Shown: piece by piece, positions 25,004 through 34,225 of the stretch
How the letters are laid out: every line of letters starts with the position of its first letter
Numbering within the stretch: position 1 is the first letter of the stretch
Assembly (NCBI RefSeq): GCF_006636205.1
Contig: NZ_VIGB01000003.1
Location: 4,888,501 to 4,952,500, forward strand
DNA: 64,000 nucleotides
Direction of reading: 5' to 3'
Source: Kitasatospora acidiphila
GTDB taxonomy: Bacteria; Actinomycetota; Actinomycetes; Streptomycetales; Streptomycetaceae
Position numbers and translations under genes: made by a program
The notes under the pieces: model-generated
What the model was told of the DNA's origin: nothing
Databases searched by the model: none
The model's input: only the letters and a program-made list of their open reading frames with translations

Positions 25004-26124
25004 CGGGGCTCCCGGGCCGGCACCGGCAGACTGGCCAGCACCGACCAGCCGCCACCGGGGCGCGGGCCGGCGGTCAGCCGGCCGCCGAGCGCCTCGACCC
25101 GTTCCGCCATGCCGATCAGGCCGAACCCGCCCGGCTGCCGGTGCCGGGGGTGGCCGGGCGGGGCGTCGTCGGTGACGGTGACCGTGACGCCCTCCGGGCC
25201 CTGGGCGACGTCGACGGTGGCCGAGCGGGCGTGCGCGGCATGCCGGGCGATGTTGGTCAGCGCCTCCTGGACGATCCGGTGCACCGTGCCGGCCACCTCG
25301 GGCGGCCAGGTCGGAGCCGGGTCGTCGGGCAGGAGCAGCCGCACCTCGGGACCGTGGCCGTCGAATCGCCGCACCAGCTCCGACAGTTGCTCGGGGCCGG
25401 GCACCGGGGCCGCCGTGCCGACCGCGTCCTCGGTGTCGCGCAGCAGGCCGACGACCCGGCGCATCGCGACCAGCGCGTCGCCGCCGGCCTCCTCGATGCC
25501 CGCCAGGGTGCCGTCCAGGGTCTCGGGCTGCCGGCGGGCCATGATCCGGGCGGCCTGCGCCTGGACGACCATGCCGGTGACATGGTGGGCGACCACGTCG
25601 TGCAACTCCCTGGCCAGCGCCAGCCGCTCCTCCCGTCGCACGGCATCGGCCGCTGCGCAGCGCCGGTAGTCCAGGAAGCGCAGCCCGAGCCCGGCGCCGA
25701 GGGCCAGCACCCAGGCCTGGCTGCCGACCCGGAACGGGGTGCTCGGCGCCGCAGAGGTCAGCAGGCCGGTGATCATCAGCGCCAGCCCGGCCAGTGCGGT
25801 GCCGGCGGCCGGCCGCCAGGGCAGCGTCCGCAGCGCGGAGCCGCCGAGGACCAGCAGGCCGAGCACGGCGGCGGGGCCGGGCTCGCCGGGCAGGTGGGCG
25901 ACCCGCGCGGTGATCGCGGCGGCACCGGCGACGACCAGGCCCAGGGCGGCGGCGCGGCCCCGGTCGCGTTCCCGGCCGAGCGCGATCAGGCAGACGACCG
26001 TGCCGACCGCCGCGTCGAAACCCCAGACCCGGTCCTGAGCGGCGTACTGAGCGGCCATCAGCGCCAGCACCACCGCGAACAGCACCCCCAGCGCCGCGTT
26101 GACCGCCTTCCCCGTGCGCACCAT
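25000..26124 (-). CDS. Two-component sensor histidine kinase (HisKA_3)
   Basis: 374 residues from ATG 26124 (GAGG eight bases upstream). Four to five N-terminal membrane helices occupy residues 1-150. The dimerisation/phospho-acceptor motif is LARELHDVVAHHVTGMVVQA, the N box VQEALTNIARHAAHARS, and the G-box region GFGLIGMAERVEALGG. It forms a pair with the following NarL-type regulator. The divergent genes at 26253-28398 (repeat peptide and ABC exporter) share its promoter region and are the likely targets. Confidence 0.93.
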   Translation of the reverse strand: MVRTGKAVNAALGVLFAVVLALMAAQYAAQDRVWGFDAAVGTVVCLIALGRERDRGRAAALGLVVAGAAAITARVAHLPGEPGPAAVLGLLVLGGSALRTLPWRPAAGTALAGLALMITGLLTSAAPSTPFRVGSQAWVLALGAGLGLRFLDYRRCAAADAVRREERLALARELHDVVAHHVTGMVVQAQAARIMARRQPETLDGTLAGIEEAGGDALVAMRRVVGLLRDTEDAVGTAAPVPGPEQLSELVRRFDGHGPEVRLLLPDDPAPTWPPEVAGTVHRIVQEALTNIARHAAHARSATVDVAQGPEGVTVTVTDDAPPGHPRHRQPGGFGLIGMAERVEALGGRLTAGPRPGGGWSVLASLPVPAREPR

Positions 26125-26252
26125 TGTCTTCACCTCGCCCACGCTAGGGGATGCCGCAAGCCATCGAACCAGCCGAAAGTACGACTCGGCAGGGCCAGGA
26201 CCGTACCTTCGGCCGCTGCGGCGCCCGCGGCCTGGCCAGCAGGCTCTTGGCC

Positions 26253-26531
26253 ATGGCACTCTCCACATCCCTGGCGCTGGCTTCCGCTCTTGCCGAGCAC
26301 ACCGCTCTGGCCGAGCACACCGCTCTCACCGCGAACGCCGCTCTCACCGCGAACGCCGCTCTCACCGCGAACGCCGCCCTCACCGCGAACACCGCTCTCG
26401 CCGAGAAGACCGAGCGCAGTCCGCTGCTGTACGCCTGGCTGACCGTCCAGGTGGCGTTCCTCCTCGCCCTCGGTTACGGCGCCTACCGGCTCGTCAGGGC
26501 CTGGCGCACCAACCGGCGTTCGCGCGGCTGA
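26253..26531 (+). CDS. Small membrane protein with hexapeptide repeats
   Basis: 92 residues if it starts at ATG 26253; an ATG at 26151 in the same frame would add 34 residues over the promoter side and seems less likely. Residues 11-52 are seven units of the type T/A-A-L-T/A-A/E-N/H/K from perfect-length 18-bp repeats. One membrane helix (LLYAWLTVQVAFLLALGYGAY) follows and then a basic tail (RLVRAWRTNRRSRG), so the repeat region should face outward. It precedes the ABC ATPase by 17 bases and is divergent from the kinase. Not a family I recognise. Confidence 0.6.
   Translation: MALSTSLALASALAEHTALAEHTALTANAALTANAALTANAALTANTALAEKTERSPLLYAWLTVQVAFLLALGYGAYRLVRAWRTNRRSRG
26283..26408 (+). repeat. 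Seven 18-bp tandem repeats
   Basis: Units begin at 26283, 26301, 26319, 26337, 26355, 26373 and 26391. Units 4 and 5 are identical and unit 6 differs by one base. All stay in frame, coding a six-residue Ala/Leu-rich period. Confidence 0.92.
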
Positions 26532-26548
26532 TTCCGGGGGAGCAGACG

Positions 26549-27409
26549 ATGACACCAGTACTCGAAGCGTCCGGGCTGACCAAGCGGTACGGCCACCGGA
26601 CCGCCCTCGCCGACTGCGACCTGTCCGTTCCGGCGGGCCGGGTGATCGGGCTGGTCGGCGCCAACGGCGCCGGCAAGTCGACGCTGCTGCACCTGGCCTG
26701 CGGGTTGACCGCGCCCACCTCGGGCACCATCCGGGTGCTGGGCGCCGCGCCCGCGGCCGGCCCGGCCCACCTGGCCAGGGTCGGGTTCGTCGCCCAGGGC
26801 GCCCCGCTCTACGCCGAGTTGTCCGTCGCCGACCACCTCAAGCTGGGCGCCAAGCTCAACCCGCGCTGGGATCCGGACCTCGCCCGACGGCGGCTGGCCC
26901 GGCTCGACCTGGACCCGCGGCAGCGCGCCGGCCGGCTCTCGGGCGGCCAGCGCGCCCAGCTCGCCCTGGCGGTCGCCGCGGCCAAGCGGCCCGACCTGCT
27001 GATCTTCGACGAGCCGGCCGCCGCCCTCGACCCTCTGGCCCGGCACGCCTTCCTGGACCATCTGATGGAGTCGGTCCGCGAGTTGGGCGCCGCCGCGATC
27101 CTCTCCTCGCACACCCTCCCCGACGTGGCCCGGGTCTGCGACTACCTGATCGTGCTGGCCGGGTCCCGGATCCAGCTCGCCGGCGAGGTGACCGAGCTGC
27201 TCGCCACCCACGCCCGGATCACCGGCGACCCGACCGCGCTGCCGGCCGCCGCGGAGACCATCAGCCGCAGCGACCGGGGCGCCGTCGTCCGGCTGCCCCG
27301 GCCGCTGCCGGTCGACGGTCCGTGGCAGGCCGACCCGCTCGACCTCGAAGAACTGGCCCTCGCCTACCTCGACCGCGCCGAACGACTCCCCACGGAGGCC
27401 CACCGATGA
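26549..27409 (+). CDS. ABC transporter ATP-binding protein
   Basis: 286 residues from ATG 26549 (GGGGGAG upstream). Walker A GANGAGKST, signature LSGGQRAQ, Walker B LLIFDEPAAALDP and the switch His in SSHTLPDV are all present. An extended C-terminal part (about 210-286) is like that of CcmA-type exporters. It overlaps the permease gene by ATGA and forms its ATPase. Confidence 0.95.
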   Translation: MTPVLEASGLTKRYGHRTALADCDLSVPAGRVIGLVGANGAGKSTLLHLACGLTAPTSGTIRVLGAAPAAGPAHLARVGFVAQGAPLYAELSVADHLKLGAKLNPRWDPDLARRRLARLDLDPRQRAGRLSGGQRAQLALAVAAAKRPDLLIFDEPAAALDPLARHAFLDHLMESVRELGAAAILSSHTLPDVARVCDYLIVLAGSRIQLAGEVTELLATHARITGDPTALPAAAETISRSDRGAVVRLPRPLPVDGPWQADPLDLEELALAYLDRAERLPTEAHR

Positions 27410-28398
27410 TCTGGCTGACCTGGCGGCAGTTCCGCGTCCAGGCCCTGGTGGCCCTCGGGGCGGTGCTGCTGCTCGCCGGCTACCTCGCCGTGCTCGGCCG
27501 GCAGGTCCACACCGCCCACGCCGACGCCCTCGCCCACTGCGCCGGCCACGACACCTGCGCCGCCCTGCTCGGCGCCTTCGCCGACCACTACCGCCTGCCG
27601 ACCGAGCTGCTCGGCTACCTGCTGCTCGCCGTGCCCGGGATCCTCGGGGCGTTCTGGGGCGCGCCGCTGATCGCCCGCGAACTGGAGAACGGCACCCACC
27701 GGCTGGTCTGGAACCAGAGCGTGACGCGCGGCCGCTGGCTGGCGGCCAAGTTCGGCGTCGTCGGCCTGCTGAGCCTGGCCGTCACCGGCCTCTTCAGCCT
27801 GCTGCTCGGCTGGGCGACCGGCCCGGTCACCGCCGTGATCGGCAACCGCTTCGAGCCGGAGGTCTTCGCGGCCAGTGGCCTCGCCCCGCTCGGGTACACC
27901 GCGTTCTCCTTCGTGCTCGGCGCCACCGCCGGCCTGTTCTGCCGCCGCACCGTGCCCGCCATGGCCGCAACCCTGCTGGCCTTCACGGTGCTCCAGGTCG
28001 CCACCCCCGCCCTGATCCGCCCGCACTACGAGACTCCCGTCCACGTCTCGGTGCCGCTCACCGCCGATCTGATCGGCCATCTGACGAAGATCGGCACCTA
28101 CGGCGACATCGACGGCCTGCGGGTCCCCGGCGGCCCCTGGCTGGTGACCACCACACCGATGCTCGACCCCACGGGCAACACGGCGGGCCACGCCGCCTGG
28201 TTCCAGGACTGCATGAACAACAGCTCCTTCGCCGACCTCCCGGCCTGCCTGGCCAAGGGCAACCTGCACGTCGACATCACCGAGCAGCCGGCCGCCCGCT
28301 ACTGGACCTTCCAGTACGCCGAGACCGCCCTCTTCACCACCCTGGCCGCCCTGCTCGCCGCCCTCGCCACCTGGCGCATCCGCCGCCGGCTCACCTGA
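27406..28398 (+). CDS. ABC-2 type transporter permease
   Basis: 330 residues with about six membrane helices (ALVALGAVLLLAGYLAVLG; ELLGYLLLAVPGILGAFWGA; LLSLAVTGLFSLLLGWATG and others) and a large outer loop with cysteines before the last helix. MIWLTWRQFRVQ is the usual start of this permease family. It pairs with the upstream ATPase. Substrate unknown; antibiotic or peptide efflux is common for a system beside a two-component pair. Confidence 0.9.
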   Translation: MIWLTWRQFRVQALVALGAVLLLAGYLAVLGRQVHTAHADALAHCAGHDTCAALLGAFADHYRLPTELLGYLLLAVPGILGAFWGAPLIARELENGTHRLVWNQSVTRGRWLAAKFGVVGLLSLAVTGLFSLLLGWATGPVTAVIGNRFEPEVFAASGLAPLGYTAFSFVLGATAGLFCRRTVPAMAATLLAFTVLQVATPALIRPHYETPVHVSVPLTADLIGHLTKIGTYGDIDGLRVPGGPWLVTTTPMLDPTGNTAGHAAWFQDCMNNSSFADLPACLAKGNLHVDITEQPAARYWTFQYAETALFTTLAALLAALATWRIRRRLT

Positions 28399-28522
28399 GG
28401 CGCTCGTCGCGGTCGTCGAGTTCCCTGGGCCGGCTGCCACGCCGCTGCCACGGGCGCGGCGGATCGTTGCCGCGTCGGGCCGAACCGGCCGGGCGATCCA
28501 ACAGAGCGAAACAGGAGGGGAC

Positions 28523-28645
28523 ATGGACACCAAGAAGACCGAGAAGGCCGGCGCGGCGAAGGTTGCCGTGGTCAAGATCGAGGTCCGCAAGCTGGACAAG
28601 GTCGAGGCGACGGGCTACCCGAGCATCCTGTTCGTCGTTCGGTAA
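28523..28645 (+). CDS. 40-residue peptide of unknown function
   Basis: ATG 28523 has a strong AGGAGG six bases upstream (28513-28518 region), and TAA 28645 is followed 17 bases later by a good terminator, so this is very likely a real gene despite its size. The peptide is Lys/Glu-rich in its first half (MDTKKTEKAGAAKVAVVKIE) and ends hydrophobic (YPSILFVVR). It has no Cys. No modification enzyme lies beside it. It could be a small regulator, a signal peptide-like product or a RiPP-type precursor; I cannot decide. Confidence 0.6.
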   Translation: MDTKKTEKAGAAKVAVVKIEVRKLDKVEATGYPSILFVVR

Positions 28646-28662
28646 GTCGGCCGCAGTGCCCC

Positions 28663-28700
28663 GCCCTCCCGGACGGCGCTTGCCCGCCGTTCGGGAGGGC
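28663..28700 (+). terminator. Terminator after the 40-residue peptide gene
   Basis: 16-bp arms (28663-28678, 28685-28700) with one G-T wobble and a 6-base loop. Confidence 0.75.
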
Positions 28701-28721
28701 GCGTCCCGACCAGCAGCGCGG

Positions 28722-29080
28722 AGAGGAAGCCGACGACCAGGGCTGGGACCGCTACGCCGCCGATGACAAGTGGGAGGAGAACAACCCCGTCTTCCACTCC
28801 GACGTGGGCAAGCAGCTCGACCCCTCCCACGTCCGCCGTGCGTTCCGCACCGCCATCGCGAAGGCCGAAGGGGTGAATGCCGCCGAATGGACGCCACGTG
28901 AGCTACGTCACAGCTTCGTTTTCCCTGCTCTCCGGCAGCGGGGTGCCGCTGGAAGAGATCTCACGGCTCGTCGGGCATTCCAGCACGGCCGCCATCGAGG
29001 AGGTCCACCGGAAGCAGATCCGCCCCGTGATCCAGACCGGCGCCGTGGTGATGGACGACCTGTTCCAGCAGGGGCCCTGA
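28722..29080 (+). pseudogene. Remnant of a tyrosine integrase (C-terminal part)
   Basis: Only the last third of an integrase is left. It reads as PVFHSDVGKQLDPSHVRRAF, then WTPRELRHSFV with the catalytic Arg box. After a T-run at 28919-28922 the frame changes (one extra T), and SLLSGSGVPLEEISRLVGHS and RKQIRPVIQTGAVVMDDLF follow to TGA 29080. The catalytic Tyr expected in the VYRKQ segment is His (VHRKQ). No start and no N-terminal domains are present. It is a decayed integrase next to the tRNA-like attachment site. Confidence 0.8.
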
Positions 29081-29157
29081 GCGGTAGTCACGCAGCTGGT
29101 CACGCACAACGAGGAAGGGCCGTACCGGATCTCTCCGGCAGGGCCCTTGCCTGCTAC

Positions 29158-29207
29158 TACTGGGTCGGGGTGGCGGGATCTGAACCCACGGCCTCTTCGC
29201 CCCGAAT
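29158..29207. other. Partial tRNA-Pro copy, probable att site
   Basis: About 50 bases match the 3' half of the tRNA-Pro gene plus flank (32703-32752) with two mismatches, then the match ends abruptly inside the anticodon arm. This is the pattern left when an element integrates at a tRNA 3' end. It marks one end of a 3.5-kb element. Confidence 0.75.
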
Positions 29208-29271
29208 CGCGGGCAGGGTGGTCGCTGGGGTCATCTATGCAGCTCAGAGGTGGTGTCGGGGGCGCTGGCGA

Positions 29272-30003
29272 TCACTGTTGGATGGTGCGGTTGCGGTACT
29301 TTGCTGCTGTACTTCTACGCGGCGACCGGTCTGACGGCGGCTGACGCATGCCGGGGCGCACCAGCCGATGCTCGTACGCGAAGATCACCGCATGCACCCG
29401 GTCGCGCATGCCGAACTTTGCGAGTATGCGCCCGACGTGTGTCTTCACCGTCCCCTCGGAGAGGAACAGCTCCTTGGCGATGGCCGCGTTGGACGCACCG
29501 CGCGCGATCAGCAGCAGTACCTCGCGCTCGCGGTCGGTCAGCGCGTCCAGCGGATCCGGGCCCGCCAGCGGTGCGGGGAGCTCTGCGGCCATCTGGTCCA
29601 GCAGACGCCGCGTGGTGGACGGGGCGATCACGGCGTCGCCGCGGTGGACGGTCCGGATCGCGGCGAGCAGGTCCTCTGCTGGTGCGTCCTTGACCAGGAA
29701 GCCGCTTGCGCCGGCCTGCAACGCGGCGAAGGCGTATTCGTCGAGATCGAAGGTGGTCAGCACGATGACCTTCGGCGGATCGGCGCGCGCGAGCAGTTGC
29801 CGGGTCGCCTCCACCCCGTCCACCCTGGGCATGCGGACGTCCATCAGCACGATGTCGGCGGTCGTCGTGGCGAGCCGTTCCAACGCCTCGGCGCCGTCCC
29901 CGGCCTCGCCGACCACCGTCATGTCGTCCTGTGCCTCCACCACCATCACGAAGCCGGCTCGAACCATGGCCTGGTCGTCGACGAAGAACACCCGGATCGT
30001 CAC
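29272..30003 (-). CDS. NarL/FixJ family response regulator inside the tRNA-Pro element
   Basis: 243 residues from GTG 30003, overlapping the kinase stop. Receiver: MTIRVFFVDDQAMVRAGFVM, Asp in DIVLMDVRMPRVDG, VIVLTTFDLDEYAFAALQAG, VKDAPAEDLL. LuxR HTH: LTDREREVLLLIARGASNAA...EGTVKTHVGRILAKFG. The family usually ends at about YEHRLVRPG; here 25 extra basic residues (MRQPPSDRSPRR...) follow, running toward the att-like repeat, perhaps because the original stop was lost on integration. Confidence 0.93.
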   Translation of the reverse strand: MTIRVFFVDDQAMVRAGFVMVVEAQDDMTVVGEAGDGAEALERLATTTADIVLMDVRMPRVDGVEATRQLLARADPPKVIVLTTFDLDEYAFAALQAGASGFLVKDAPAEDLLAAIRTVHRGDAVIAPSTTRRLLDQMAAELPAPLAGPDPLDALTDREREVLLLIARGASNAAIAKELFLSEGTVKTHVGRILAKFGMRDRVHAVIFAYEHRLVRPGMRQPPSDRSPRRSTAAKYRNRTIQQ

Positions 30004-31183
30004 GTCGAAGCCCTCTCGGGACGCTCCGCGCGCCTCGGCAGCCGGGCGCTGACCAGGAATCCACCGTTCGGCCCGGCCCCCGTCCGCACTGTGCCGCCGG
30101 CGACCGCCATCCGCTCGCGCATCCCGACAAGGCCGTGCCCCGCTCCGTCGCTTGGCCCGGGCCCCCGCCCGTTGTCGCTCACTTCGATCACCACCGTCTC
30201 GGCCGACCAGCAGAACCGTACCTCGGAGCGGGCGCCAGGACCGGCGTGTTTCAGAGTGTTCGTCAGCGCCTCCTGGACCAGCCGGTAGACGGCCAGTTCC
30301 GCGGTCGGCGTGAGCCGGTGCGGCGTGCCGGTCTCGGTGAGGTCGATGTCGAGGCCGAGGCCGCGTACTCGTTTCAGCAGTTCAGGCAGTTGAGTGAGAT
30401 CGGGCTGCGGGCTGAAACCGCCGTCGTCTTCACTGCCGCGCAGCACTCCCAGCAGCCCGCGCATGTCCTCCAGTGCCTGCCGTCCGGCCTCCTCGATCGT
30501 GCCGAGGACCTCTGCTGCCCGCTCGGGCTTGGCGCGCGCCGCGTACTGGCCGCCCCGCGCCTGACTGACTATCACCGCCAGCGTGTGCGCGATCAGGTCG
30601 TGCATCTCGCGGGCTATCCTGGCCCGTTCGTCCAGTGTGGCCCGGTGGGCCCGTTCCTCTCGCTCGGCCTCGGCTCGGACGGCCCGGTGCTCCAGCTCGG
30701 CGACGTAGGCCAGGTGGATCCGGCGGAACCGCCCGAGGCTGAACGCCACCAGCACGATCGCGAGCAGGAAGCCGAACAGGATCACCGGTGGCAGCGGCAT
30801 CCCCGGGACCGGGTGACGCCGGCCCAGGCCGCGGTCCCGGCAGCGCCCAGGGCGCCCACCGCGATCCCCGTCAGCGGTGCGCGTCGGCCGCCGTACGCGC
30901 AGTAGCCGTACAGCGCCAGGGGGAACGCCAGCAGCGAGGGCAGCAGCAGGAACCCGTTGAGCACCACGACCTGCACCCCACAAGCCACGCTCACGGCGGC
31001 GAAGGACACAGGGGGTGCGCCTCGCCGCCACGCCAGTGCTGCAAGGCCGACCATCGCGGCCGGTGCCAGCACAAGCGTCCATGACCTCGGCGCCGCCAGC
31101 CACAGCAGCAGCAGGCTCCAGCCGCCGACCGGGACGCCGACGGCCAGCGCGAGCAGGGCGTCCGAGCGGGTCGGACGTGCCAC
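30000..31183 (-). CDS. Two-component sensor histidine kinase inside the tRNA-Pro element (frameshifted)
   Basis: About 395 residues from GTG 31183. Five or six membrane helices come first (LLALAVGVPVGGWSLLLLWL onward). At 30801-30807 one base of a C/G run is missing, and the neighbouring frame continues MPLPPVILFGFLLAIVLVAF to the kinase core. The core has AREMHDLIAHTLAVIVSQAR (phospho-acceptor His), VQEALTNTLKHAGPGARS (N box) and a GHGLVGMRERMAVAGG ATP region. GTGA overlap with the regulator gene. The preceding membrane-protein gene ends only a few bases upstream, making a three-gene operon. Confidence 0.88.
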
Positions 31184-31188
31184 CCCGC

Positions 31189-32196
31189 TCAACGGCCGCA
31201 CACCTGGCACGCGGCCTGGGTCTGCCGCCGGTAGGCGTTGGTGGCACCAGCGAGCGCGAGCCCGAAGAGCGCCCAGCCGCCGTACACCAGCAGGATTACC
31301 CAGGAGTTCGCACTACCGGAATCGAACGGAAGCTTCGGCCCGCCGAGCAGATGGTTGACCGCGGCGAAGGCCGGGATCATGCCCTGCAGCACCAGGGCGC
31401 CAGACAGGCCCACCCCTGCGGCGACCGGCAGCAGGCGCGGCACCCGCCGGTCGGCCAGGAAAGGCACCCAGATCGGGAACGTTCGCCCCCACGGCCGTAC
31501 CAGCGCGAGGGACAGCACCACGCCCCCGACCAGCAGCATGGTCTCCATGACCGGGAACCCCTCCGTGTATACACCGGGCCGCCCGATGCCGCCGCCCGCC
31601 CACCAGTAGTACTTCACACTCGGATAGACGATGGCCAGCATGCACGCCGTGTACCCCAGCCACGCGGTCGGCCGGTCCCGGTGGCCGGGGCGCAGCCCGC
31701 ACCGGTCGCAGCCGTCCCCCGTGACGCGCTGGAAGGCGAGCGTGCACCGGGCCAGGGCGATCGTGGCCGCGAGGGCCACCGTACGGGTCAGGAAACCGGG
31801 CCAGTCCACCTTGGAGAAGTCGCCGGCGGGAATCCCGGTGGCCCAGAAGAACGCGCGGAACACGTCGAAGACGATGCCGACCGCGGTCCACAACAGCAGC
31901 ACGCCTGCGGCCCACCCGGCGCACGTCGTCAGCCGCCGGCGTGTGCTCTGAGGGGCGGACGCCGCAGCCATCGCCAGCGCTGCCGCCACGCCGGCTCCGC
32001 CACCAGCCCACGGTGCCCATGCGGGCACGACGCCCTTGGAGGAGAGGTAGTCCTGGGCACCGGGAATGTGCGGCTCCGCCGCACAGGCCAGCAGCACAGC
32101 CGCGCTCGTCGCCAGAGCAAGCCATGGCCGGATGGGTCGGGGCAGGTCTGCCGCGGAGGCGGCCCTACCAGTCAGCGGAACGACGCCCTGTGGCAT
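31189..32196 (-). CDS. Multi-spanning membrane protein of the element operon
   Basis: 335 residues from ATG 32196 (GGAG upstream). About eight hydrophobic helices. Two short Cys pairs, CDRCGLRPGH near the middle and CQVCGR at the C-terminus, could hold a metal or form disulphides. It stops six bases before the kinase start, so it is translated with the two-component pair and may be its sensor partner or its target. Not a family I recognise. Confidence 0.75.
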   Translation of the reverse strand: MPQGVVPLTGRAASAADLPRPIRPWLALATSAAVLLACAAEPHIPGAQDYLSSKGVVPAWAPWAGGGAGVAAALAMAAASAPQSTRRRLTTCAGWAAGVLLLWTAVGIVFDVFRAFFWATGIPAGDFSKVDWPGFLTRTVALAATIALARCTLAFQRVTGDGCDRCGLRPGHRDRPTAWLGYTACMLAIVYPSVKYYWWAGGGIGRPGVYTEGFPVMETMLLVGGVVLSLALVRPWGRTFPIWVPFLADRRVPRLLPVAAGVGLSGALVLQGMIPAFAAVNHLLGGPKLPFDSGSANSWVILLVYGGWALFGLALAGATNAYRRQTQAACQVCGR

Positions 32197-32389
32197 CTCG
32201 GACTCCTCTCCCGCGCAGGTGGCGGTGATGGTCGTGGCGAACAGGATCCCGACCACCGTGGCAGGCCTCGCGCGGGTGCCGCGTCTGCCTCAGGTCTCGC
32301 GCAGGTATGACCTGCGGACGACTACCGGTGGAGTGGGACGCCGCACAGTGAGCGCCACTTCCAGAAGGTGCTGCTCGACACCCTGAAGG

Positions 32390-32590
32390 CGCCAAGGTGC
32401 TCAAAGACGAGCGGATGGCCACCTGGACGGGTCGGTGCAGGCCGGCTACTCGCACGTGACCGACGAGATGCGCGAGGAACTGGTGGACGGCCTGACACGG
32501 ATTTGGGAGGCCGCCCTCGAAGCCCGGCGGCGGATGTGTCCCACGTCACCCGTGGCCGTGCTCAGCGATCTGCTGAGGGGCGGTCAGTAG
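32390..32590 (+). pseudogene. Second integrase remnant (C-terminal tail)
   Basis: Reads as KVLKDERM, then (after a missing base near 32414-32416) GHLDGSVQAGYSHVTDEMRE...GLTRIWEAALEARRRM to TAG 32590. The ER-GH box and the YSHV segment with the catalytic Tyr are those of tyrosine integrases common in actinobacterial elements. The rest of the gene is gone. It differs from the remnant at 28.7-29.1 kb, and ends 119 bases before tRNA-Pro. Confidence 0.7.
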
Positions 32591-32660
32591 AAGACCCCGG
32601 GAGAACGATCCCAAGATCTTTTCTCCCAAATTTCTCCCAAACGGCCCCTGAGAACCAGTC

Positions 32661-32692
32661 AGGGCCGGTCTCCCTTGTGGGAGACCGGCCCT
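32661..32692. terminator. Strong bidirectional hairpin next to tRNA-Pro
   Basis: 14-bp perfect arms (32661-32674, 32679-32692) around TTGT. It lies 18 bases after the tRNA-Pro 3' end on the minus strand and after the integrase remnant on the plus strand. Confidence 0.8.
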
Positions 32693-32709
32693 GAGCTGGT
32701 CTTACTGGG

Positions 32710-32783
<74 letters not shown>

Positions 32784-32858
32784 GTCTTGCGTTTGTCGCT
32801 CCGTCTCCTTCGCGACGAGTAGAACTCTACCCGACGCAGGTCAGGAGACGAAATCCGG

Positions 32859-33802
32859 TTAGCGGGGGCGAGGGGTCAGGGTCATCAGGGTGGCCTCCGG
32901 GGGCAGGCGAAGCGGACGGGGGTGTAGCGGTTGGTGCCGCAGCCGGCGGAGACGTGCAGGTAGGACTGGCGGCCGCCGGCGCGGTGGGTGGAGAGGCCCT
33001 TGACCCGCTTGGCGTCCAGGTCGCAGTTGGTGACCAGGGCGCCGTAGAAGGGGATGCAGAGCTGGCCGCCGTGGGTGTGGCCGGCCAGGATCAGCGGGTA
33101 GCCGTCGGCGGTGAAGGCGTCCAGGGTGCGCAGGTAGGGGGCGTGCACCACGCCGATCGACAGGTCGGCGTCGGCGGACGGGCCGCCGGCCACCGCCGCG
33201 TAGCGGTCACGGCGGATGTGCGGGTCGTCCAGGCCGGTGAACTCGAGGTTCAGGCCGGCCAGGGTGAGGCGGCCGCGGGTGTTGGTGAGGTCGATCCAGC
33301 CGGCGGCGTCGAAGCCGTCGCGCAGCTTCTCCCACGGGTTGTGGATGGCGCCGGTGATGCCGGCCCGGCCGGTGCCGTCGGCGTTGTTGAGGCCGTGGTT
33401 GCCGCTGGCCAGCGCCTTCAGGTAGCGGGTGGGGCTCTTGCGGGCCGGGCCGTAGTAGTCGTTGGAGCCGAAGACGTAGACGCCGGGGAACTCCATCAGC
33501 GGGCCGAGCGCGTCCAGCGCGGACGGCACGCCCAGGGGGTCGGAGAGGTTGTCGCCGGTGTTGACCACCAGATCCGGCCGCAGCCCGGCCAGGCTGCGCA
33601 GCCAGCGCTGCTTCTTGCGCTGCCCGGTCACCATGTGGATGTCCGAGACCTGCAGTACCCGTAGCGGCTTGGCCCCGTGGGGGAGGACCGGGACGTCCAC
33701 CCGGCGCAGCCGGAATGCGCGGACTTCGTACCCGGCGGAGTAGGCGAGTGTGGCGGCGCCGGTCGCGGCGACCGCGAGCGGGACGGAGTACAGCTTTCGC
33801 AT
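32859..33802 (-). CDS. Metallophosphoesterase (frameshift near the C-terminus)
   Basis: About 313 residues with a hydrophobic N-terminal segment (LYSVPLAVAATGAATLAYSA), so anchored or exported. Calcineurin-like metal motifs: VLQVSDIHMV, VVNTGDNLSD, FGSNDYYGP (Asn-Asp in place of Asn-His) and ILAGHTHGGQL. As written it would stop at 32885, but the G-run 32899-32903 appears one base short. The next frame continues CPPEATLMTLTPRPR, the usual ending for this family, to TAA at 32861-32859. The substrate is unknown. Confidence 0.88.
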
Positions 33803-34183
33803 CGGTCCATGGTCGCAGACGGGTTCGGTTCCGGTGAACCTGGCCTTGGCCCGGGGTGGGCACGACCGGAGACGGAGCGGGACTGCGTGGGGTCGGTGCC
33901 CGCTTACGCACCGTCAGCTGACGGCGAGCTCGGGAGCTGTTCGACTGCGAGTGAGCGGGCGTGTGCGTGAGGGCGCAGGTGTCGCGCGCTCGCGCCCCGC
34001 GGGTCTGGGTGCGGCGGCTTTCGGCTTGCGATCTGGGGCGCCGGGAAGGGCAGCGGCGTGCGGGGCTCCCTCTTCGTCAGGGCGCCGACTGGGGCCAGTC
34101 GGCGCAGCAGCGGGACGTCGCGGCTCCAAGGGCTCCTGCCCGGCGGCCGGGATTCGCGGCGCCATCCGCATCACAGATCAACT

Positions 34184-34200
34184 CCCGTATATCGTACGGG
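34184..34200. promoter_or_regulatory. Inverted repeat CCCGTA-N5-TACGGG
   Basis: Perfect 6-bp arms in an AT-richer patch 74 bases before the M14 peptidase start. Probable operator. The 471-bp gap 33803-34273 otherwise shows no convincing gene. Confidence 0.45.
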
Positions 34201-34225
34201 TACTTGACGCGGACTTTCGGTTCGT

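Noticed and set aside
28523..28645. Lasso-peptide precursor
   Set aside because: No Thr at the -2 leader position before a Gly/Cys core start with Asp/Glu at core position 7-9, and no lasso cyclase or protease gene nearby.
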